DNA of 10,200 bases from an uncultured Eubacterium sp. (GCA_934512155.1 CAKSWS010000043.1:1-10200); one strand, 5' to 3'; shown: positions 1 through 7,540, counted from the stretch's first letter. The notes: generated from the sequence alone by a model not told the origin. Numbers and translations are program-made.

Positions 1-685
1 CTTTAATGCTGACCTTTTGAACCGGTGCGCCCGGAACTGCCTTTTTGGGGCTGTAAACACCGTTAAGAGATTTACAGCAAACAAAACCTAAAATAACTGC
101 CAATATGCTGATAAGAGCCGCAACAACAGCATAAGCATTACTTTCATATTTTTCGGTTAAAAGAACTGCCACGGTTGGAACAAGTGCCGGTAAGATATTG
201 CCGAGTCCCACTGCAATTGCATTTAAAAGAGAAGATAAACTTCTTATCTGTGTTCTTTCATCATAATCCTCTGTAAGTTCGGCAACAACAGCATAGTAAG
301 GAATTGTGTACATTGTATAGAAAACCCAAATAGCCATTGAAATTGCAGTGTAAAGCAAAATTTTTGCAATTTGAGAATTAAATCCGGCGCCGATGCTCGT
401 CCACGCAACAACAAAAATAATTGCAAGCGGAATTAAAGAACCCTTCATTATTTTCCTTTTATCAACACCGGGACGGTCTGTATAATTTCCGATTAACGGG
501 TCTGTTACAGCGTCCCAAGCAATAGAAATGAAAATAATTATTGAACTGTACTTAGGTTGAATGCCTACAATTTCATTTAAAAAAGTTAAATAATATGTAT
601 AAAACATATTATAAATTAACGATTCCGTAAAAATACCAAAGGCATAACCTGTTTTTTTCTTTTTGGTTAAAGCAGAATTTGCCAT
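1..685 (-). CDS. GPH-family (MelB-like) sugar:cation symporter, C-terminal part missing
   Basis: This is the N-terminal 228 residues of a major-facilitator transporter; the gene runs off the left edge. About six hydrophobic segments are present, roughly half of the usual twelve. The family signature is clear at residues 57-78 (WDAVTDPLIGNYTDRPG followed by DKRK). D58 and D62 have the spacing of the two helix II aspartates that bind the coupling cation in MelB. A second family landmark, IPYYAVVAELTEDYDERT, lies at 128-145 by the end of helix IV. Family members import glycosides, pentosides or hexuronides with Na+ or H+. The substrate cannot be told from this half. The ATG at 683-685 is supported by an AGGAGG ribosome binding site 7 bp upstream. 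It is transcribed away from the PAP2 operon. Family confidence is high. Confidence 0.9.
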   Translation of the reverse strand, partial: MANSALTKKKKTGYAFGIFTESLIYNMFYTYYLTFLNEIVGIQPKYSSIIIFISIAWDAVTDPLIGNYTDRPGVDKRKIMKGSLIPLAIIFVVAWTSIGAGFNSQIAKILLYTAISMAIWVFYTMYTIPYYAVVAELTEDYDERTQIRSLSSLLNAIAVGLGNILPALVPTVAVLLTEKYESNAYAVVAALISILAVILGFVCCKSLNGVYSPKKAVPGAPVQKVSIK

Positions 686-707
686 TTAACCACCTCCTAA
701 TAAATTT

Positions 708-736
708 ATTTTACACTCATTTAAAACAGTAATCAA
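708..736 (-). promoter_or_regulatory. Sigma-A type promoter for the GPH transporter
   Basis: Reading leftwards, TTGATT (731-736) and TAAAAT (708-713) are separated by exactly 17 bp. They lie about 23 bp before the start codon, with the ribosome binding site in between. The fit is good, but it is read by eye in AT-rich DNA. Confidence 0.55.
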
Positions 737-753
737 GAATTATTCAAAATATA

Positions 754-782
754 TGGAAATTTTTCATCTTATATGATAAAAT
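754..782 (+). promoter_or_regulatory. Possible promoter for the PAP2-glycosyltransferase operon
   Basis: TGGAAA (754-759) and TAAAAT (777-782) have 17 bp spacing and lie just before the AGGAG (789-793) of the PAP2 gene. The -35 matches only four of six consensus bases. The distance to the ribosome binding site is short, so the leader would be nearly absent. This is a moderate candidate. A TATGAT at 772-777 is an alternative -10 but has no matching -35. Confidence 0.35.
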
Positions 783-802
783 CTATGCAGGAGTGATAAA
801 AA

Positions 803-1840
803 ATGAATAAAAACACAAGAAAAAAACAATTACCTTACATAATATTTATTGTTATCTACTTTCTGTTTTTCGGAGCATTACTGGCAGTGGGCAGCATTTA
901 CGATTTACAAATAGAAAAGAATTTATTTAATCCCCAAAACTCATTTGCAAAGTTTTTTGAAATTTGGGGAGAGGTACCGCGTTTTGCAATGTGGGCACCT
1001 GCGGCAACAGTACTTTTATTTACAAGGCATAATTTAGCTGACTGCCTTGAAATAATACATAAGATTTTGCCGTTTATTCCCTGTTTAAGCGAAGAAGCAA
1101 AAGTTAAAAAGCCGTACATCGTTTTGAACAAAATTTTAAACATTATTGAAATTATCGGTTTTACCGCACTTGCGATTTTAGGATGGGACAAGGTTATAAG
1201 AAACGTTGGCAAATACTATGTTGATTTAAACAAAGGCATTTGGTATTTAATTTCCGCCGTTGTTGCACTTATTGTTTTTGCAATATTTACAAAAATACCA
1301 AAAAGGATTCTTAACAAATTAGAGCCGCTTGCTTTGGCAGGAATACTTATGGGCATTTTATTTATGTTTGAAGCACCTATTAAAAGCATTGCAAACAGAG
1401 CAAGATTTCGTGAAATTGTGGCTTTTTCTGCCGGAATTGAAGACCCAAAAAACATTGCAATAAACAGTTCTTTAATTGACAGAGCAAATTTTGATTATTA
1501 TACAAATTGGTATCAAAAAGGCTTTGGCGGCGAAGTTATTAACAACTTTAAGCTTGAGGGTACCAGCTGCCCCAGCGGTCATGTAATAAGCGGTTGCTTT
1601 ATATTTTTAAGTGCAATTTTTTGCAATACTTTCAAAAAGCTGAAAAATTTAACGATTCCTGCTTGTATTATATGTTTTGTATATGTTGGCACATTAGGTT
1701 TTACAAGAATATTAAGAGGTGCACACTTTTTAAGCGATATTGCTTTAGGTGCAATAGTGGGTATGATTTTCTTTCTTATTGCCGTTGGGATTTTAAAACT
1801 TTTTTACAAGAAAAGCATATTACCCACAAGAGATATTTGA
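803..1840 (+). CDS. PAP2-superfamily membrane lipid phosphatase
   Basis: This 345-residue membrane protein carries the three phosphatidic-acid-phosphatase type 2 motifs. Motif C1 is K194-x6-R201, followed by F rather than the usual P. C2 is CPSGH at 256-260. C3 is R302-x5-H308-x3-D312, within TRILRGAHFLSD. The H260/H308/D312 set is the family's catalytic triad, which removes phosphate from lipid phosphates at the membrane. About 190 hydrophobic N-terminal residues precede the catalytic core, making it longer than the roughly 200-residue simple PAP2 enzymes. Around eight membrane segments are likely. AGGAG lies 9 bp before the start. It is followed after 29 bp by the glycosyltransferase gene. 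From that context I infer a role in dephosphorylating a polyprenyl (pyro)phosphate or another lipid intermediate. The family call is secure; the substrate is not. Confidence 0.85.
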   Translation: MNKNTRKKQLPYIIFIVIYFLFFGALLAVGSIYDLQIEKNLFNPQNSFAKFFEIWGEVPRFAMWAPAATVLLFTRHNLADCLEIIHKILPFIPCLSEEAKVKKPYIVLNKILNIIEIIGFTALAILGWDKVIRNVGKYYVDLNKGIWYLISAVVALIVFAIFTKIPKRILNKLEPLALAGILMGILFMFEAPIKSIANRARFREIVAFSAGIEDPKNIAINSSLIDRANFDYYTNWYQKGFGGEVINNFKLEGTSCPSGHVISGCFIFLSAIFCNTFKKLKNLTIPACIICFVYVGTLGFTRILRGAHFLSDIALGAIVGMIFFLIAVGILKLFYKKSILPTRDI

Positions 1841-1869
1841 TAATTTAAGCATAGAAAAAGAGGACGGAT

Positions 1870-2814
1870 ATGGAACAAACCACAGCAATACTTATTCCTT
1901 GTTACAATGAAGAACTCACAATAGAAAAAGTAATTAATGATTTTAAGCACTATTTTCCTAATGCAAAAATATATATTTACGACAATAATTCCACAGATAA
2001 AACTGCGGAAATTGCGGCCGCCTGCGGTGTAACGGTAAGGCGCGAATACAGGCAGGGAAAAGGAAATGTTGTGCGCACAATGTTTAGAGATATTGAAGCC
2101 GATTGCTACATAATTGTTGACGGTGATAATACATATAACTGTGAAGATATAATTAAGCTTCAAGATGCGGTTTTATCGGGCAAAGCCGATATGGCTATAG
2201 GCGACAGACTGTCATCCACATATTTTGAAGAAAATAAAAGAAGATTTCACAACTTTGGTAATGTGCTTGTAAGAAATCTTATTAACACAATTTACCATTC
2301 AAACATTAATGATATAATGACGGGAGCAAGAGCATTCAGCAGGGATTTTGTAAAAACATTTCCGATTATGTCTAAAAAATTTGAAATTGAAACTGAAATG
2401 ACTGTTTTTGCCCTTGACAACAATTTTAAAATATACGAAACCCCTATAGGTTACAGAGACAGACCTGAAGGCAGTGAAAGCAAATTAAACACTTACAAAG
2501 ACGGTTTTAGTGTATTAAACACAATAAGCAGACTTTTTAAAGACACAAAACCGTTTTTATTTTTCACAGTGCTTTCAGCAATTTTCTTTATGCTGTCATT
2601 AATTTTATTTATACCTGTTTTTACCGAATACTTAAAAACAGGGCTTGTTCCCAGATTCCCCACCCTTATAGTTTCTGTGGGATTTATGATGTTCGGTCTT
2701 GTTTCATTTAATTCGGGAATAACACTTTCCGTTTTAAAAAAACAAGAAAGAGAAAACATTGAACACCACTTAACCACTATAAGAATATTGGAGGAAAAAA
2801 AGAATGGAAAATAA
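1870..2814 (+). CDS. Family 2 glycosyltransferase, polyprenyl-phosphate sugar synthase type, with two C-terminal membrane helices
   Basis: This 314-residue GT-A fold enzyme resembles dolichol/undecaprenyl-phosphate sugar synthases. Visible landmarks are ILIPCYNEELTI (7-18), the nucleotide-binding strand YIYDNNSTDKT (35-45), RQGKGNVVRT (61-70), and the metal-binding DGD at 84-86. MTGARAFSRDF at 150-160 and FEIETEM at 171-177 match the family's acceptor and active-site regions. Two hydrophobic helices at about 228-247 and 263-286 anchor it in the membrane, followed by a charged tail. The expected reaction is transfer of a sugar from a nucleotide donor to a polyprenyl phosphate on the cytoplasmic face. 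GAGG lies 6 bp before the ATG. Its last 11 bp overlap the next gene, so the two are translationally coupled. The sugar donor cannot be deduced. A role as a direct lipid glycosyltransferase is an alternative. Confidence 0.88.
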   Translation: MEQTTAILIPCYNEELTIEKVINDFKHYFPNAKIYIYDNNSTDKTAEIAAACGVTVRREYRQGKGNVVRTMFRDIEADCYIIVDGDNTYNCEDIIKLQDAVLSGKADMAIGDRLSSTYFEENKRRFHNFGNVLVRNLINTIYHSNINDIMTGARAFSRDFVKTFPIMSKKFEIETEMTVFALDNNFKIYETPIGYRDRPEGSESKLNTYKDGFSVLNTISRLFKDTKPFLFFTVLSAIFFMLSLILFIPVFTEYLKTGLVPRFPTLIVSVGFMMFGLVSFNSGITLSVLKKQERENIEHHLTTIRILEEKKNGK

Positions 2815-4309
2815 AAAGCATATAAATATGTACAACGCAATAAAAAAAATATTACTTGCGTTGCCGTTTATTCTTGTAATAGGTGTAAACAGACAATGGG
2901 ATAACGACACATATTGGATTGTTAAAACAGGCGAACATATTGTAAACAACGGAATTCCCACTAAAGATTTTTTAACAATGCACACAAATATGGATTTAGT
3001 AGTGCAACAATGGCTTTCTGATGTGATATTTTACAAATTATATGCATGGTTCGGCGTTGCAGGACCTATAATTTTAGTGTCTGTAATGTATATAATTATT
3101 TTTCTGCTGATTTACAAACTGCACAATTTACTTAACACAGGCAAATTAATGCAGGCAATTTCAGCAACTTGTTCTGCCATTATTTTATTTTATTTTGCAG
3201 TAACAAGACCACAAATATTCTCATATGCTATTATTTTAACTGAAATAATTTGCCTTGAAAGTTTTGTTAAAAACAGCAAATGGCAATATTTAATTCCGTT
3301 GCCGTTTTTAGCAGTTCTTGAAGTTAATTTACACGCATCAATGTTTACAATGCTGTTTATAATAATGATGCCTTACATTGCAAACTCACTGCCATTAAAA
3401 ATCAAAGGCAAAAACATTTCATGCTGCAAATTATTGCCATTAATTGTTACAGCGGCAGCTATGATTGTTGGAGGATTTTTAACTCCTTACGGAATTAAGG
3501 GAATAAGCTTTATTTTTACAACATCTATCGGAAACAAAGTTAATTCAGACATATCGGAACTTGAACCCATAACATTGTCAAAAGATAACATATTATTTTT
3601 AACAGCAGTAATATTTGTTATAGTTTGCTACTGTATTTACTTAAAAAAATCAAAAAACGCCGCACCGCTAAGATACCATTTGCTTATAATAGGCACGCTT
3701 ATTATGGCGCTTGCATATAAAAAACTTTTTTCTTACTTTTTAATTGCAGGTGTAACAACAGCATCATCTTTAATTCAAAACTACAAAATACCTATTAAAG
3801 AAAAATTTAAAGATAAAAAATTCAACCGTGTAATAGGCAGTGAAATATTTATTGCAATAGCGGTTATTTTTACCGTGGCAATAACAGTAACTCATTATTC
3901 GTTTATAAATTCCGATAATATTGTTAACGACCAAACAGAAAAGGAATACATTGAAAAATTTGACAATGCACTTTCTGTACTTAACAATGAAGATAAAAAC
4001 ACCATGGTGCTTTACAACGGCTTTAACACCGGCGCATATTTGGAATTTAACGATTACACAACATACATTGACCCGAGAGCTGATTCGTTTGTAATTGAAG
4101 CAAACCATGATTTTGACTACTTAACGGAATATACAAATTTTAAAAACGGAACATTATATTACAAAGACTTTGCAAAAAAGTATAACTTTACTCATTTTTT
4201 CATTGATAAAGACACTGAACCTACTGTTTACACATTATTGATAAACGACAGTGATTATACACTTTTATATGAAAATGACGAATTTGCAATATTTAAAACA
4301 ATCAGATAG
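2804..4309 (+). CDS. Large polytopic membrane protein with C-terminal soluble domain, GT-C-like, uncharacterised
   Basis: The 501-residue product has roughly ten hydrophobic segments up to about residue 360, then a hydrophilic domain of about 140 residues. The first external loop has acidic residues (WDNDTYW, 32-38), then KTGEHIVNNGIPTKDF (41-56) and QQWLSD (68-73). Other landmarks are TRPQIFSY (134-141), EVNLHASMF (173-181), LTPYG (226-230) and ISELEP (240-245). The tail has NGFNTGAYLEFNDYTTYIDPRADSF up to about residue 419. I associate this pattern with a widespread family of uncharacterised membrane proteins laid out like GT-C glycosyltransferases, with an acidic first loop. I cannot name the family or prove activity. 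GGAGG (2790-2794) sits inside the upstream gene, 9 bp before the ATG, and the 11 bp overlap ties it to the glycosyltransferase. It may use the lipid-linked sugar made by that enzyme. Confidence 0.75.
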   Translation: MENKKHINMYNAIKKILLALPFILVIGVNRQWDNDTYWIVKTGEHIVNNGIPTKDFLTMHTNMDLVVQQWLSDVIFYKLYAWFGVAGPIILVSVMYIIIFLLIYKLHNLLNTGKLMQAISATCSAIILFYFAVTRPQIFSYAIILTEIICLESFVKNSKWQYLIPLPFLAVLEVNLHASMFTMLFIIMMPYIANSLPLKIKGKNISCCKLLPLIVTAAAMIVGGFLTPYGIKGISFIFTTSIGNKVNSDISELEPITLSKDNILFLTAVIFVIVCYCIYLKKSKNAAPLRYHLLIIGTLIMALAYKKLFSYFLIAGVTTASSLIQNYKIPIKEKFKDKKFNRVIGSEIFIAIAVIFTVAITVTHYSFINSDNIVNDQTEKEYIEKFDNALSVLNNEDKNTMVLYNGFNTGAYLEFNDYTTYIDPRADSFVIEANHDFDYLTEYTNFKNGTLYYKDFAKKYNFTHFFIDKDTEPTVYTLLINDSDYTLLYENDEFAIFKTIR

Positions 4310-4316
4310 AAAAAAT

Positions 4317-4350
4317 CCCCTCGCCTTAAATTTTAGCGAGGGGTATTTTT
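4317..4350. terminator. Bidirectional rho-independent terminator between the membrane operon and spo0A
   Basis: A perfect 8 bp GC-rich stem, CCCCTCGC (4317-4324) with GCGAGGGG (4336-4343), has an 11-base loop. It is followed on the + strand by TATTTTT and preceded by AAAAAT, which reads as a T-tract on the - strand. It ends both the rightward operon and the leftward spo0A, whose stop codon (4349-4351) lies in the T-tract. Confidence 0.9.
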
Positions 4351-5113
4351 ATGCCGTTGTTTTCATTGACAGCTTTAACTTATCGGCAATCATTGCAACA
4401 AATTCACTGTTTGTAGGCTTGCCTCTTTGCGACTGAATTGTGTAACCGAAATAAGACGAAAGAACATCCACATCGCCTCTATCCCACGCAACCTCAATAG
4501 CATGACGAATGGCACGCTCTACTCTTGACGGTGTTGTGTTATACATTTTAGCAACGGTAGGATACAATATTTTAGTTACGGAACCTAACATTTGCGGGTC
4601 GTTTACAGATAATTTAATCGCTGTTCTCAAATACTGATAGCCTTTAATATGTGCAGGCACACCGATTTGACGCATTATATCGGATATAACAACATCAATA
4701 TCATAATTTGCAAAAGAAGAATTTTTTGATTTATTTCGTTTCCAAGCTGAAAGCTTTTCAATTCGTTTGGCAACAGATTCCGGTGCAACAGGCTTTATAA
4801 AGTAATAATCAGCACCGGCTGAAATAATTTGCTCTTCAAACTGTGAATTATCAACTGCCGAAACAACAAGTGAAATAGGCTTTTCGGAAAGCGAATCATT
4901 AATATGCTCTAAAACATCAACGCCGTCTGCATTTGCCATAAACACATCCATAAGCACGGCGTCAAAATGTTGAGTTTCAAGAATGGAAATTACCTTTGTA
5001 CCATCCTTTTTACAAAGAAAAACTTCAAAATCTTTCTTTTCAAGTTCTTTTTTGCAATCCCTTGAAAACTGCGTTGCATCATCTGCAATAAGTACTTTAA
5101 GTTTACTGTTCAT
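4349..5113 (-). CDS. spo0A: Spo0A, sporulation response regulator and transcription factor
   Basis: This is a two-domain response regulator of 254 residues (about 267 in Bacillus subtilis). The receiver keeps the acidic pair D11-D12, phospho-acceptor D56, S85 and K107 (FIKP). The proline that usually follows the phosphorylation loop (DxxMP) is alanine here (DVFMANADG, 56-64). A short linker at about 120-133 leads to a strongly conserved DNA-binding domain. This includes [17 protein letters not shown] (150-166) and the recognition helix region [17 protein letters not shown] (194-210). [15 protein letters not shown] at 232-246 is also typical. Phosphorylated Spo0A binds TGNCGAA-type boxes and starts sporulation. 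GGAGG is 6 bp before the ATG. The gene sits downstream of feoB in the same direction, with its own promoter in the gap. The usual spoIVB neighbour is not directly upstream. The call rests mainly on the C-terminal domain and is very secure. Confidence 0.97.
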   Translation of the reverse strand: MNSKLKVLIADDATQFSRDCKKELEKKDFEVFLCKKDGTKVISILETQHFDAVLMDVFMANADGVDVLEHINDSLSEKPISLVVSAVDNSQFEEQIISAGADYYFIKPVAPESVAKRIEKLSAWKRNKSKNSSFANYDIDVVISDIMRQIGVPAHIKGYQYLRTAIKLSVNDPQMLGSVTKILYPTVAKMYNTTPSRVERAIRHAIEVAWDRGDVDVLSSYFGYTIQSQRGKPTNSEFVAMIADKLKLSMKTTA

Positions 5114-5135
5114 AGTTTACCTCCATAAATACATC

Positions 5136-5152
5136 TGTGATTGATGTTCACA
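5136..5152. promoter_or_regulatory. Inverted motif (site 1) at the spo0A start region
   Basis: TGTGATTGATGTTCACA has 5 bp arms (TGTGA/TCACA) around a 7-base centre. It touches the downstream edge of the predicted -10 hexamer and covers the expected transcription start, a position typical of a repressor site. The arms look like CRP or Rex half-sites, but the spacing is one base longer than theirs. The binding protein is unknown. Confidence 0.4.
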
Positions 5153-5180
5153 TAATAACACATAATCCAAAATAATGCAA
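5152..5180 (-). promoter_or_regulatory. Sigma-A type promoter of spo0A
   Basis: Reading leftwards, TTGCAT (5175-5180) and TATTAT (5152-5157) are 17 bp apart. This would start transcription near 5145, giving a leader of about 30 bases that includes the GGAGG. It is the best promoter in the 151 bp gap. It allows spo0A expression independent of the feoAB transcript. Confidence 0.6.
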
Positions 5181-5198
5181 TAGTATTTTCCAAATTTA

Positions 5199-5215
5199 TG
5201 TGATATTTTTTCACT
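5199..5215. promoter_or_regulatory. Inverted motif (site 2) upstream of the spo0A promoter
   Basis: TGTGATATTTTTTCACT shares TGTGAT-N5-TTCAC with site 1 (5136-5152) and has the same arm spacing. Its centre lies about 62 bp upstream of the expected start and 63 bp from the centre of site 1, close to six turns of B-DNA. Pairing of the outermost base is lost here. It may be the second half of a looped or paired operator, or an activator site. Confidence 0.35.
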
Positions 5216-5264
5216 TATGTTTACAACAGATAAAATATGACAAGGTTTTCAACCAAAAATCAAC

Positions 5265-7250
5265 TTAAAAAATCAAATTTACCGCTAAACAAATTACAAA
5301 GCCTGCTGCTAACGGCGTAGCAACGCTTAATGCAGTCCATTTTAATGATTTTGTTTCTTTCCAAACTGTAAACAATGTAGTTGAACACGGCCAATGGAAC
5401 ATTGAAAACAAACACGTGCAAACTGCCGTTTGAACGGTCCAACCATTATTTACAAGAATTTCTTTAAGAGATGACAAAGATGAATAATCACCTAACTGCC
5501 CTGACGACAAATATGCCATTAAAATTACGGGAATTACTATTTCATTAGCAGGAAAGCCCAATATAAATCCTAATAGTATAACGCCGTCAAGCCCTATAAA
5601 CCTACCTATAGGATTTAAAAAATCGGATATATGATTAAGAAGCGACACATTACCTACAATAATATTTGCAAGCACCCAAATAATTAAACCGGCAGGTGCC
5701 GCAACAACAACGGCACGAAGCAAAACAAACAATATTTTTTCTTTTAATGTTTGAATCATAATTTTAATAAAATCCGGCTTCCTGTATGGCGGAAGTTCCA
5801 AAACAAAAGATGACGGTTTACCTTTTAAAACCGTTTTTGTAAGAACGTTTGAAGAAAGCAACGTAACAAGCATTGAAATTGCAATAAAACACAAAAGCAA
5901 AACTGCACCGACAAATGTGTTTTTTGTAAAAAACATTGAAATTACCGCAATCAAAAGCGGAAATCTGCCGTTACAGGGTGAAAGTGAATTGGTTATTATT
6001 GCAATAAGCCGTTCACGTGGAGAATCAATAATTCTTGCACCGATTACACCAACAGCATTACACCCATAGCCCATACAAGTGGTAAGTGCCTGTTTTCCGC
6101 AGGCACCGCAGGATTTAAAGCATGGGTCCAAATTAAAAGCAATGCGTGGCAATACGCCAAAATCTTCAAGCAAAGCAAATAATGGAAAAAAAACAGCCAT
6201 AGGAGGCAGCATTACAGCTACGACCCAGAGCAAAACCTTCAAAACGCCGTTAACAACCAAATCGGCAACTACAACAGGCAATGAAGCATTAACCATAGTA
6301 TTATAAATAAACGACTCAAAATCATCAAACAACTGCTTTAATATTTCAGAAGGATAATTAGAACCTACTATTGTTAACCACAAAACAACGGCAAAAATAA
6401 CAGCCATTGAAATAACAGATGTTACCTTGCCCATTAATATTTTATCAAGAATTTTCTCTCGTTTTTCTTTTTTTGAAGGTGCTTTTTTTACGCAAGTGCA
6501 ATAAATTCTTTTGGATTTTTGAAACACACTTAAAGTTAAGGCACGGGAAAAATTATCGCCGTTCATATTATAACGTTCAAGAACAGATTGAGCTTTCAAA
6601 TAAGCATTTATCTGCTTTTGCTCTTCAGGCTGAATACCCGTTTCCAAATATCTTATTGATTTATAACGAGATATACCGGCTTTTTCCATTATACGCAATG
6701 ACTGCTCAACAGGACTTACATATGTAACCTTATTAACAGACGGCTTTAAAGCGCCGGTAACAATTAAGTGAACCTGTTCAAGCAAATTATTAATTCCTCT
6801 GCCGCTTCGTGCCGTGGCTTTTACAACAGGCGCACCAAGCATTTGTGAAAGCATTTCCGTATTAATATCTATATTCCTTTTTTCAGCCTCATCACATAAA
6901 TTTAAAAGAAACACAATATTATCTGTTACTTCCGCTATTTGCAAAGCCAAATTAATATTACGCTCAAGATTTGTAGCGTCAAGCACACAAACAAGGCAAT
7001 CATAATTTAAGGATTCAATATAGTCCCTTGTAACCTCTTCCTCCTTTGAAGAGGCAACAAGACTGTAAGAACCGGGCAAATCCACAAGTTCATAATCGTT
7101 ATACTTATAATAATAATTACCCTTTGCCAAATCCACGGTTTTTCCCGTCCAATTACCTGTATGCTGATTACTGCCGGTTATTTCATTAAAAACAGTGCTT
7201 TTGCCCACATTAGGGTTACCTGCAAGAACAACTTTTCGTTTGTTTTTCAT
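5265..7250 (-). CDS. feoB: FeoB, ferrous iron transporter with N-terminal GTPase domain
   Basis: The 661-residue protein imports Fe2+ across the cytoplasmic membrane. The N-terminal G domain has G1 GNPNVGKS (11-18), the G2 threonine in TGKTVD (35-40), G3 DLPG (57-60), G4 NLCD (117-120) and G5 TARSGRG (146-152). A helical region to about 270 leads to the membrane part. This carries the FeoB gate landmarks LLEDFGVLPRIAF (360-372), GYGCN (394-398) and SPCNGRFP (424-431). A late WPCSTTLFTVWKETKS stretch matches the family C-terminus. It is shorter than E. coli FeoB (773). The gate region is cysteine-rich, with C377, C381, C384, C392, C397 and C426, in a variant form I associate with Clostridia. 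The start ATG overlaps the feoA stop as ATGA, so the two are co-translated. No clear terminator follows, so some read-through to spo0A is possible. Confidence 0.96.
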   Translation of the reverse strand: MKNKRKVVLAGNPNVGKSTVFNEITGSNQHTGNWTGKTVDLAKGNYYYKYNDYELVDLPGSYSLVASSKEEEVTRDYIESLNYDCLVCVLDATNLERNINLALQIAEVTDNIVFLLNLCDEAEKRNIDINTEMLSQMLGAPVVKATARSGRGINNLLEQVHLIVTGALKPSVNKVTYVSPVEQSLRIMEKAGISRYKSIRYLETGIQPEEQKQINAYLKAQSVLERYNMNGDNFSRALTLSVFQKSKRIYCTCVKKAPSKKEKREKILDKILMGKVTSVISMAVIFAVVLWLTIVGSNYPSEILKQLFDDFESFIYNTMVNASLPVVVADLVVNGVLKVLLWVVAVMLPPMAVFFPLFALLEDFGVLPRIAFNLDPCFKSCGACGKQALTTCMGYGCNAVGVIGARIIDSPRERLIAIITNSLSPCNGRFPLLIAVISMFFTKNTFVGAVLLLCFIAISMLVTLLSSNVLTKTVLKGKPSSFVLELPPYRKPDFIKIMIQTLKEKILFVLLRAVVVAAPAGLIIWVLANIIVGNVSLLNHISDFLNPIGRFIGLDGVILLGFILGFPANEIVIPVILMAYLSSGQLGDYSSLSSLKEILVNNGWTVQTAVCTCLFSMFHWPCSTTLFTVWKETKSLKWTALSVATPLAAGFVICLAVNLIF

Positions 7251-7468
7251 AAAATAACACCCACCATTTGAGCATCAGGTTTTCTTAATGCAATTATTGA
7301 ACCGTCTATACGATAGGCAATCGGCGAGCCTAACGGATTTCTGAAAACGCAACAAACATTATTACCTTTTACAAAGCCCATATCGAAAAGTCGCCTTTTT
7401 ATAAGGCAGGCATTGTCTACTTCGGAAATAATACCCTTTTGATTAACGCACATATCTGCAAGAGTCAA
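7247..7468 (-). CDS. feoA: FeoA, small SH3-like partner of FeoB
   Basis: This 73-residue protein has the FeoA pattern: an early strand and loop (MTLADMCVNQKGIISEV), then IKRRLFDMGFVKGNNVCCV (23-41), and a final strand pair ending IIALRKPDAQMVGVIL. FeoA proteins are SH3-like cytoplasmic partners needed for FeoB iron uptake. The start is a TTG (7466-7468): no in-frame ATG or GTG is available upstream after the ribosome binding site. The first in-frame ATG (residue 6) would cut into the first strand. The gene overlaps feoB by 4 bp and is divergent from the alcohol dehydrogenase. I could not read a convincing -35/-10 pair or a Fur or DtxR box upstream. Confidence 0.93.
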   Translation of the reverse strand: MTLADMCVNQKGIISEVDNACLIKRRLFDMGFVKGNNVCCVFRNPLGSPIAYRIDGSIIALRKPDAQMVGVIL

Positions 7469-7478
7469 GATTACATCA

Positions 7479-7483
7479 CCTCC
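7479..7483 (-). promoter_or_regulatory. Ribosome binding site that supports the TTG start of feoA
   Basis: Reading leftwards, GGAGGTGATG is followed by TAATC and then TTG. GGAGG is 10 bp from the TTG, slightly long. The ATG inside this stretch is immediately followed by TAA, so it cannot open a gene. TTG is therefore the best start for feoA. Confidence 0.6.
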
Positions 7484-7540
7484 GAATATTCTATGAAAAA
7501 ATAATATGAATAGTGAAAGTAAATTAATAATTTTATACTC

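Noticed and set aside
898..1455. Open frames on the - strand across the PAP2 gene (898-1212 and 1216-1455)
   Set aside because: They lie opposite a gene with clear catalytic motifs, have no ribosome binding sites or recognisable domains, and are shadows. The same holds for frames opposite feoB, the alcohol dehydrogenase and the third operon gene.
5162..5191. Possible sigma-H promoter of spo0A (GGAAAAT and GGATTAT read leftwards)
   Set aside because: The -10 element departs from GAAT and the spacing is off; the sigma-A candidate explains the region better.
5136..5215. Calling the two inverted motifs CRP, FNR or Rex sites
   Set aside because: All three have even-length centres or different arm spacing, while both motifs here have a 7-base centre. 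They are left as unassigned operators.
5236..5262. Short hairpin GGTTTTCAACC after feoB, considered as a feoB terminator
   Set aside because: The stem is only 4 bp with no proper T-tract following on the - strand, too weak to call.
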